From Deltaproteobacteria bacterium (GTDB taxonomy: Bacteria > Desulfobacterota > Desulfobacteria > Desulfobacterales > SpSt-501), in NCBI GenBank assembly GCA_016219005.1, contig JACRCN010000064.1, forward strand, positions 1 to 41,690: 41,690 bases of DNA, in the 5' to 3' direction. Under the pieces are notes generated by a model. It worked only from the letters and a program-made list of their open reading frames with translations. It did no database searches and was not told the DNA's origin. The first letter of the stretch is position 1. Each line of letters starts with the position of its first letter. Made by a program: the position numbers and the translations under genes. Of this stretch, positions 18,284 through 24,490 are shown one piece after another.

Positions 18284-18379
18284 AGTTCGGGACGATACGT
18301 TCAAGTACCGAGGTTAGAAACTTTGATCGACGCACATCGCGCATCGCCTTACGAACTTGTGTTCGAGGAACTTTCCGGG

Positions 18380-19717
18380 TTGTCCAGGGGCAGCGGGCTA
18401 TTTCTGGCCGGGTGCCTTTTTGTATTGGTTTTTCTTGCGGGGCCGGCATTCGCCGCCCCGAATCAGCCGTCAGAAACGAATCCGCCCGGTTGCGCGGTCG
18501 TCAATAAGGCGCCGGCCAAGGCTAAACCCAAGGTGCAAGCGCTGTCCAAGGCCAAGCCCCCGGCGCAGGCCCCTTTAAAGGGCAAGACCACCGCCTCCAA
18601 GGCTAAGCCCAAATCCGGAACCAAAGCGGCCGTCGCCGCGAAAACAGTCGCCAAGGCCCAGGCCATCACGGCGGAGATTTCCCCAGCCCTGCCGGATAAC
18701 CTTGAAAATGAAATCAGCAAGTTTTTTGGAATCAGCTACCGCCTGGGGGGGGAAGGCCCCGCGGGGATCGACTGTTCGGCCCTGGTCAAGAAAGTGTATT
18801 CCGACGTGTTCGGGATCAGCCTGCCGCGCAGTTCCTCCGAACAAAGCCGGCTTGGAAACCTGGACAATGTCGCCCGCGATGAACTCAAGACCGGGGATCT
18901 GATCTTCTTCGGTCAAAACCGAAAACGGGTCAATCACGTCGGGATGTATCTCGCGGGCGGGCACTTCCTGCATGCGGCGCGCAGCGAAGGGGTCACGATC
19001 TCCAAACTCGACGAGAGCTACTGGAAATCGCGTTTCATGTTCTCCAAGCGTATCCGAGGTCTGGAGACGGTTGAGGAGCCGGACGACGTTATGGGTTTTG
19101 AGAAGGACCTGGCGCGCGATTCGGCCTCCTTCGCGTTCTCCGACTTCGGGGCCGGCGGCTTGCTCAGCTCCCTGGAGGCGGGCGTCCGGGTGCACGACTC
19201 CCTGGAGTTGGCCCTGAGCGGCTTTTTCCAGAAAACCCTCTCGGACAGCGACCCGTCCGCGGACAGCTTAACGGCCGTATCCTCGATGCTGCCCGATTCG
19301 AAAGAATCAGAGAGCGGTTTCCGCCTTGCCGCCATCCTGTCTCCGGCGGAATGGTTCAAATTTACGCCGTCGGTGACCAAGATCGACAGTGCCGGTGAGC
19401 ATTCGGGACGCGAGCGCGATCAACGTCAGAAGATCGGCCTGGAGTCCTGGATGGTCCTGCCGTCCACCCAGATGGCCGTTTTCATGGGCGCCCATGCCAA
19501 CAACCAGGAAAACCTGCTTCAGAACCCCACGGCGGTGTCACCGGACTGGCAGACACTCAACTTCGCCATGGGGCTGCATTATACGTTGTCCGACTCGATG
19601 CGTCTCTCCCTGTGGGGCACGCACGCCTACACCACGGACGCGAAACCGGGTGATGACCCTGTCCGGCGAAGCAGCATGCTGGAGGACGTGGCGATCCAAT
19701 TGGACGTCAAGTTCTGA
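18380..19717 (+). CDS. NlpC/P60 peptidoglycan hydrolase with barrel-like C-terminus
   Basis: A 445-residue envelope protein. The TTG at 18380 after GAGGA yields a clean signal peptide (LSRGSGLFLAG...AGPAFA). A Lys-Ala-Pro-rich linker of about 60 residues follows, then an NlpC/P60 cysteine-peptidase domain with Cys132 (GIDCSALV), His186 (RVNHVGMYL) and His195 or His198 (HFLHAA). Such domains cut peptide cross-links of peptidoglycan. The last 150 residues alternate hydrophobic and polar residues (FRLAAILSPAEWFKFTPSV, LNFAMGLHYTLSDSM) and end in VKF, as in outer-membrane beta-barrels. This is an unusual combination. It is preceded by the candidate riboswitch. Confidence 0.8.
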   Translation: MSRGSGLFLAGCLFVLVFLAGPAFAAPNQPSETNPPGCAVVNKAPAKAKPKVQALSKAKPPAQAPLKGKTTASKAKPKSGTKAAVAAKTVAKAQAITAEISPALPDNLENEISKFFGISYRLGGEGPAGIDCSALVKKVYSDVFGISLPRSSSEQSRLGNLDNVARDELKTGDLIFFGQNRKRVNHVGMYLAGGHFLHAARSEGVTISKLDESYWKSRFMFSKRIRGLETVEEPDDVMGFEKDLARDSASFAFSDFGAGGLLSSLEAGVRVHDSLELALSGFFQKTLSDSDPSADSLTAVSSMLPDSKESESGFRLAAILSPAEWFKFTPSVTKIDSAGEHSGRERDQRQKIGLESWMVLPSTQMAVFMGAHANNQENLLQNPTAVSPDWQTLNFAMGLHYTLSDSMRLSLWGTHAYTTDAKPGDDPVRRSSMLEDVAIQLDVKF

Positions 19718-19900
19718 TCCCGCCCCCGTCGATCCTCGCGTGCCCAAGCCGTGATCCAGGCCCTGAAGCCGATCATCGTCACCATGGCTTACGAGGACAG
19801 ATGCAAGAAAGAGCACCCGCCGGGCGCCAAGCAGCTTCTATTCCGTCGGCACTGAAACGGCGCCATCCATTTCACCCATGAGCCCACCGAACGGTGCCGT

Positions 19901-20248
19901 TTACTCCGACGTAAGCCGGGTGTCGCCCGCGATGAAGGGCGTGCAGCGCACGCCGACGCTTCCCTTCTTCACCCAGATCCGCATCATGGTGAGGGTGTTG
20001 CCGTCCACGTCCGCGATGCTCGGGAGTTCCTCCGCGAACGCGATGTCGGATTTCTCGAACTCGAAGTAAAAGGTGTTGGCGCTGTAAGGGTCGGCCACCA
20101 GCACGATCTTGTCCGGGGCATAGGGGTGCTTGCGGGGGCTTCCGGCGAAGGAAACGTTTTCCATCCGCAGCGCGCGGATGTCTTTCGGCCGGCGATAGGC
20201 CTGGACCGGAAAAGTAACAGTCTCTTGCAGGGGGTTCGACTTTTGCAT
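19901..20248 (-). CDS. conserved hypothetical protein, 115 residues
   Basis: A soluble protein without signal peptide or membrane segment, opening MQKSNPLQETVTFPVQAYRR. Landmarks are FAGSPRKHPYAPDKIVLVAD near residues 34-53, NTFYFEFEKSDIAFAEELPS, and MMRIWVKKGSVGVRCTPF near the end. The pattern looks like a conserved family of sulfate-reducing bacteria, but I cannot name a function. AGAGG lies seven bases before the ATG at 20248. It converges on the P60 gene, whose stop is 183 bases away; between them I see no feature. Confidence 0.75.
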   Translation of the reverse strand: MQKSNPLQETVTFPVQAYRRPKDIRALRMENVSFAGSPRKHPYAPDKIVLVADPYSANTFYFEFEKSDIAFAEELPSIADVDGNTLTMMRIWVKKGSVGVRCTPFIAGDTRLTSE

Positions 20249-20470
20249 GGTTCAACCTCTGGCGGATGGTTGGAAAACCGGGAAAAGCGTGTTACACATC
20301 CGGTCAAAATGTAAAACCAACCTGCCGCTGCGCGGCACGGGAGTCGATCGTTCTTTATGGGCCTCAAGCGAAGCGCTCCTCAAGCTCCGCAGGAACACTG
20401 CTCAAGGCTCGGCACGCCGCTCCCATCGCCGGCAAGCGGCAGCCCCATTCGTAGCAAAGGTTTTCTCGAT

Positions 20471-20809
20471 ATGCAACCGCTCACCGGTTCCCAGGCGAAA
20501 TACCTGCGCGGCCTTGCGCATGGCCTCAATCCGGTCGTGTTCGTCGGGCACAAGGGCGTTACACCGGCCGTGCTCGATTCCGTTCACGAGGCGCTCGCCG
20601 CGCACGAGCTGATTAAGCTCAAGTTCATCGATTGCAAGGACCGGCGCCTGAAAGCGGCTATGGCCGCCGAGATCGAAGCGCAGACCGACAGCCGCCTGGC
20701 GGGGCTGATCGGGCATACCGCCATTTTCTACCGCAGGCACTCCGACGCTGAAAAGCGCCGGATCACCCTCCCGGGCAGCCCACGCCCGTCCGCGGCATCA
20801 ACCGGCTGA
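20471..20809 (+). CDS. yhbY: YhbY-type CRM-domain RNA-binding protein
   Basis: A 112-residue protein with the CRM (YhbY) fold: LTGSQAKYLRGLAHGLNPVV at the start, then VGHKGVTPAVLDSVHEALAAHELIKLKF and a DSRLAGLIGHTAIFYR end. The GxxG-like loop (GHKG) is the RNA contact of the family. YhbY acts with pre-50S ribosomal particles. It is about 15 residues longer than the E. coli protein because of a basic tail. I start at 20471 with AAAGG ten bases upstream; a frame opening at 20357 adds a sequence without family similarity. It converges with the transglycosylase gene 15 bases later. Confidence 0.88.
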   Translation: MQPLTGSQAKYLRGLAHGLNPVVFVGHKGVTPAVLDSVHEALAAHELIKLKFIDCKDRRLKAAMAAEIEAQTDSRLAGLIGHTAIFYRRHSDAEKRRITLPGSPRPSAASTG

Positions 20810-20824
20810 AAAACCGGACCGTCC

Positions 20825-21967
20825 TTACGGCCCCGGTTTGCCGGAGCTGCCCACTGCCTTCACGTGGATCACGAGCCGCTGGCCGGGCTGAATGGGCTTT
20901 TTCGCTTCCAGGCGGTTCCACCCCACGATGTCCGCTACAGACACGTTGAAGCGCTCGGCGATGGCTGTGAGGGTGTCGGCCTCCTTGATCACGTAGACGA
21001 TCGCATCCCCCTTGTCGTTCGCAGGCGGCATCAGCGGCATCAGCTGCGCCAGGCGTTCGATCAACCCGCTGGCCGAACCCGCAGGCACCAGGATACGGTG
21101 CGTCCCCGGGGCCAAACGGTAACCGCGGATTTCCGGATTCAAGTCCTTGATGATTTTGACGGAGGTGTTGGCCGCCTGGGCGACGGCGAGCAGCGGCGTC
21201 TCCCGGGCGATGTCCAGCGCGATGTGTTCGGACGGCTGTGCCGGGTAGATGTCGTCGGGCCTCAGGTGAAACCCGTAGCGGCCGGGGTCGGACAGGATGG
21301 TCTTCGCTGCAAGGATCCGAAACAGGTAGCGCTGGGTTTCCAGGGACAGGTACAGGCGGTAGTAATCGCCGCTGGCCTGGGCGGCGACCTCTTTGCGCAG
21401 CCCGTTTTCGCCCATGTTGAAGGCCGCGACCGCGAGCGTCCAGGACCCGAACATCTCCCGCAGCTCCCGCAGATATGCCAGCGCTGCATCGGTGGCGGCC
21501 AGCAGGTTGCGGCGCTCGTCTTTTTCCGGGTCGATCGTGAGGCCGTATTTGCGGCCGGTGGGCTCGATGAACTGCCAGAACCCCATGGCGCCCTTGGGCG
21601 AGCCGGCGTGGGGCCGGAGCGCGCTTTCCACCACGGCGACGTATTTCAGGTCCTGCGGCAGGTTGCGTTTGCGCAGGGCGGCCTCGATCGGCGCCAGGTA
21701 CTGGCCGGAGCGTTTGATCCACATGATCACCTGGGGCGCGTTCCACAGCACCAGGAGCATTTCCCGTTCCATCCGTTCGCGCACGTCCGGGTCGTGGAGG
21801 GGGACCGGCTCCCCGCAGAAGTCGAGCGGGCCGCGCACGCGGGCCGCCTCGATCAGAGGCGTGAAGTCGAGCGGCGGGCCGGTATAGACGGGCTGCGCCA
21901 CGGCGCTCGCGGCCATCATGGCTACGGCCATTGCAGCGATGAACGGAATCTTCAGACACGTGCGCAT
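20825..21967 (-). CDS. membrane-bound lytic transglycosylase with LysM, MltD-like
   Basis: A 380-residue periplasmic enzyme that cleaves glycan strands of peptidoglycan to 1,6-anhydro products. A signal peptide (MRTCLKIPFIAAMAVAMMAASAVA) is followed by an SLT domain with catalytic Glu114 in VVESALRP, the GAMGFWQF motif and AFNMGENGLRK. A C-terminal LysM repeat (YVIKEADTLTAIAERFNVS, residues ~327-345) binds glycan. The signal peptide lacks an obvious lipobox, unlike E. coli MltD. The start at 21967 follows GAGG. A longer reading frame begins at 22186 inside the neighbour and is not credible. The GDT1-like gene ends 20 bases upstream, so both are in one unit. Confidence 0.88.
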   Translation of the reverse strand: MRTCLKIPFIAAMAVAMMAASAVAQPVYTGPPLDFTPLIEAARVRGPLDFCGEPVPLHDPDVRERMEREMLLVLWNAPQVIMWIKRSGQYLAPIEAALRKRNLPQDLKYVAVVESALRPHAGSPKGAMGFWQFIEPTGRKYGLTIDPEKDERRNLLAATDAALAYLRELREMFGSWTLAVAAFNMGENGLRKEVAAQASGDYYRLYLSLETQRYLFRILAAKTILSDPGRYGFHLRPDDIYPAQPSEHIALDIARETPLLAVAQAANTSVKIIKDLNPEIRGYRLAPGTHRILVPAGSASGLIERLAQLMPLMPPANDKGDAIVYVIKEADTLTAIAERFNVSVADIVGWNRLEAKKPIQPGQRLVIHVKAVGSSGKPGP

Positions 21968-21987
21968 GACGCCGGCCTCGACCCGGT

Positions 21988-22266
21988 TCAGGCCCGCACG
22001 GCGCTGTAAATGGTCCACGCGCCCACGACCAGGAAGAAGATGCCGGCGCAGATCTTGATGGTGGCCGGCGAGATGAGGCGGCTCAGCCCGGCCCCGAGCA
22101 GCACGGCGATGAGGGAGCTCAACACCAGGGCACCGGCGGAGCCCAGGAAGACCGAGAGCCGGGAATCGCAGTCGGCCGAAAAGCAAAAGGTTGCAATCTG
22201 AGTCTTGTCACCCAGCTCGGCCAGGAAAACCAATCCGAACGTGGTCAGCAGAAGCTTTAAATCCAT
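21988..22266 (-). CDS. half-size GDT1/UPF0016 (TMEM165) membrane protein
   Basis: A 92-residue membrane protein with three hydrophobic helices and the family signature ELGDKTQIATF at residues 17-27. UPF0016/GDT1 proteins carry Mn2+ or Ca2+ and normally have two such motifs in about 190 residues; this one has a single repeat and must dimerise or pair with another half-protein. AAGGAG sits before the ATG at 22266. It is transcribed with the transglycosylase that follows. Confidence 0.85.
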   Translation of the reverse strand: MDLKLLLTTFGLVFLAELGDKTQIATFCFSADCDSRLSVFLGSAGALVLSSLIAVLLGAGLSRLISPATIKICAGIFFLVVGAWTIYSAVRA

Positions 22267-22390
22267 AATGCTCCTTCAGGTGGTTTGTGGCGCATGTGGT
22301 CGCTTTTAATGAAACAGGGCGGATGCTGCGATGAATGGGTTAGCGGCAGTGTCTCAGGCGTTTCATCCCAGCGTGTGCCTTGCTCCGCAT

Positions 22391-23260
22391 TCACAGCCTT
22401 CTCATAAACTCCGGCTTCAAGGCGATGTTGCCGGCCAGCGCCCGGTCGATCAGCTCCAGCACGGCGGTCTTGTCTTTCGGAAGCCGGGCTGCGATCGGCA
22501 AGTAGTTGGAGGCATGGTTGGCATGAAAGAGCCCCTGGGAGAGGCAGGTTTCGGCGATCATCGTTTTCAGTTCGGCCAGCATTTCCGCAGGCTCGAGCAG
22601 GGGGAAACACCCCGCTCGGTGGTCTTCGTAAAGCGGTGTTCCGGGGATGAGCATCAGGCTGAGCGCACCCACGTAGTCCGGGTCGATGGCGGACAGCACC
22701 CGCCCGGTTTCACGTGCGTGCACGAGGGACCGCTCCCGGCCTGCGATCCCCAGGAGGACCGTGATGGACAGCTTGAAGCCGGCCTGCCGGGCCTTGCGCC
22801 CCGCGGCGATCATGTCCTCCGGGCCCGCGCCCTTGCGGATCGCTTTGAGGGTGACCTCGTCCCCGGACTCGAGGCCCATGTAGAGGATGCCCAGGCCGCG
22901 GGCACGCAGTTCTTTCAGATCCTCCGGACTCTTCAGCCTGAGACTCTTGGCATTTGCGTAGGTGCCGACGCGCGTCACCCAGGGCAGGTGGCTGCGGATC
23001 TCGTCCAGGATGCGCAGCAGCCGCCCCTGGGGTACGATCAGGGCGTCGCCGTCGCACAGAAAGACGCGGCGCTGCCTGCGGCAGTGGGCGGCGGCGAAGC
23101 GGATGTCTTCCAGAATGACCTCATCGGGCTTGATGCGAAACCGCTCGCCCTGGTACGTGCCGCAAAAAGTGCACTGGTTGCGCGAGCATCCCACGGTAAT
23201 TTGGAGCAGGATGCTGTTGGCCTCGCTGGGCGGTCGGATGATGTTGCCTTCGTAATGCAT
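22391..23260 (-). CDS. radical SAM protein
   Basis: A 289-residue enzyme with the cluster motif CSRNQCTFC (Cys25, Cys30, Cys33), spacing C-x4-C-x2-C rather than the usual C-x3-C-x2-C. This spacing occurs in the B12-free, HemN-like radical-SAM group. A radical-SAM barrel follows (landmarks FLCDGDALIVP, LYMGLESGDEVTL, TVLLGIAGRERSLVHARET). No second Fe-S site or methyltransferase domain is visible. A GGAG lies 11 bases before the ATG. It stands alone, 124 bases from the GDT1-like gene. Product unknown. Confidence 0.85.
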   Translation of the reverse strand: MHYEGNIIRPPSEANSILLQITVGCSRNQCTFCGTYQGERFRIKPDEVILEDIRFAAAHCRRQRRVFLCDGDALIVPQGRLLRILDEIRSHLPWVTRVGTYANAKSLRLKSPEDLKELRARGLGILYMGLESGDEVTLKAIRKGAGPEDMIAAGRKARQAGFKLSITVLLGIAGRERSLVHARETGRVLSAIDPDYVGALSLMLIPGTPLYEDHRAGCFPLLEPAEMLAELKTMIAETCLSQGLFHANHASNYLPIAARLPKDKTAVLELIDRALAGNIALKPEFMRRL

Positions 23261-23349
23261 CGTGGCTTGGGCTCCGTTGAAATGTGTTGAAGCGGCTTCC
23301 TAGGAAGCCCGGTTGCCGCTTTGGGCTTCGGCCCGCCTGCGCGGCGGCC

Positions 23350-23655
23350 TCAGACGCCACCCGGTATTTCCGTGGAGGGGTCGTCCGCATGTTCGCCGCA
23401 ACATTGCCCGGCCGTGAGGTCGTTGCGGAGAAAATCGTAGAGCCTGCCGGTGTAGGCGCACTGAACCGCAGCTCTGATTTTGGTCATGAGATACTCTTTG
23501 AGCGCCGCCTCCCCGTCGAGGTGCAGGCGAAACGCCAACAGGCGCTGCAGGCTCACGTCGTCCTGGTCGCGATCCGGCACCATGCGCATCAGGCTCTGCA
23601 GCATCGCCCGCAGCGGGCCGTCCTTTTCTTCGATGGCAATTACCTTCCGAGTCAT
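23350..23655 (-). CDS. hypothetical protein, 101 residues
   Basis: A small soluble protein (MTRKVIAIEEKDGPLRAML...) with predicted helices and three cysteines near the end (VQCAYTG, GQCCGEH). I recognise no domain. AGGAG precedes the ATG at 23655 and the gene points toward the radical-SAM gene's upstream side. It may be co-transcribed with the two small genes at 23684-24311. Confidence 0.6.
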   Translation of the reverse strand: MTRKVIAIEEKDGPLRAMLQSLMRMVPDRDQDDVSLQRLLAFRLHLDGEAALKEYLMTKIRAAVQCAYTGRLYDFLRNDLTAGQCCGEHADDPSTEIPGGV

Positions 23656-23683
23656 GCAATGGCTCCTTCGGATGGCCGGCCCG

Positions 23684-23908
23684 TCACTGGTTCCCGAAGC
23701 CGTTACCGGCCCCGCAGTCCGGGCAGTCCCACGTGATGGCGTTGCAGGACATGCCCCACAGGTTGTCCTGCATGCAGTCCTGGCATATGTTGAACCCGCA
23801 GCGGCACGTCCAGCAGAACGAGAAGGTTTTGCGGCAGCAATGGCAGGCGGGCTCGCGCTGCCTGCGGTGCCGGCGTTTATAGGGTGACGTTGCCGAAGAG
23901 TCTTTCAT
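23684..23908 (-). CDS. small cysteine-rich zinc-ribbon protein
   Basis: A 74-residue protein with nine or more cysteines in pairs: PACHCCRKTF, CWTCRCGFNICQDCM, SCNAITWDCPDCG. The pattern predicts two zinc ribbons and recalls a small conserved family of sulfate reducers with WGMxCN..W.CPDCG. The start is uncertain: ATGs at 23941, 23914 and 23908 are in frame. I choose 23908 by weak preference. The gene overlaps the 3' end of the CoA-binding gene by about 30 bases. Function unknown; zinc binding is inference. Confidence 0.6.
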   Translation of the reverse strand: MKDSSATSPYKRRHRRQREPACHCCRKTFSFCWTCRCGFNICQDCMQDNLWGMSCNAITWDCPDCGAGNGFGNQ

Positions 23909-24311
23909 GTTCATGCTTGATGCAGCGGTCCATGACGACATCGATGCCGGCCGCGGTGAGCAGGCCGGCTGCCTCCGGGTTCGCGATGCCCGCCTGCATC
24001 CAGAAGACGAGTGGCCTCAGACGCAGGGCCTCGCGGGCGTGGGCCAGGATTTGCTCCGGGCTGCGGAACGCGTCGATGATGTCGACCGTGCCGGGCAGAT
24101 CGTCCAGCGACGGATAGGCCTTTTCACCCAGGATCTCGACTTGCGCCGGCCGCACGGGAATGATGCGGTAGCCGTGGTCTTTGAGATACGCCGCCACTTG
24201 GTAAGAATCGCGGTCCGGTTTCGGGCTCAGCCCCAGAAGCGCGATCGTATGGGCGCGGATCAGCACCTCGCGGATGCGGCGGTCGTCGGTGAGGATCTGC
24301 CCTGTTCCCAT
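23877..24311 (-). CDS. CoA-binding domain protein, YccU family
   Basis: A 144-residue Rossmann-like CoA-binding (CoA_binding_2) protein. Landmarks are ALLGLSPKPDRDSYQVAAYL near residues 27-46, then RIIPVRPAQVEILGEKAYPS, DIIDAFRSPEQ and QAGIANPEAAGLL. The HEHERLF end is also seen in the family. Its role in cells is not settled; it binds a CoA-like nucleotide. I start at 24311 with AGGGA upstream. An extension to 24500 has a proline-rich, non-family N-terminus. It is divergent from polA. Confidence 0.82.
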   Translation of the reverse strand: MGTGQILTDDRRIREVLIRAHTIALLGLSPKPDRDSYQVAAYLKDHGYRIIPVRPAQVEILGEKAYPSLDDLPGTVDIIDAFRSPEQILAHAREALRLRPLVFWMQAGIANPEAAGLLTAAGIDVVMDRCIKHEHERLFGNVTL

Positions 24312-24431
24312 GCGGGTTCCCTTCTTGCCGTGCGTCGGCGGGGGTGGTATAGACGACGGTGGCCGAAACTCGGGCCACCCATGACGTTTGATCTGAACAA
24401 AAATTCTAATGCAACCCCAACAGGGTGTCAA

Positions 24432-24465
24432 CCGGCTTTGCCGGAGTCGGACCCCCGTGCGGGGG
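24432..24465 (+). other. two tandem hairpins before polA
   Basis: CCGGC-TTT-GCCGG (24432-24444) and CCCCC-GTGC-GGGGG (24452-24465) stand 26 bases before the polA start. No T-run follows, so these are not classic terminators; they could shape the polA leader. Confidence 0.35.
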
Positions 24466-24490
24466 ACATCTCGCCCGAGGTCGTGGAGGC

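Larger units (their letters stand above)
18052..18379. other. long 5' leader of the NlpC/P60 gene
   Basis: With the P60 start placed at the TTG at 18380, about 330 bases precede it. They contain a sigma-70-like promoter near 18108-18137 and a densely structured segment at 18118-18283, described separately. A longer frame reading from 18185 is open here but yields a low-complexity arginine-rich peptide without domain character. Confidence 0.5.

Noticed and set aside
19750-19854. Short plus-strand frame (about 34 codons) after the P60 gene
   Set aside because: No ribosome binding site or recognisable domain; length is within chance.
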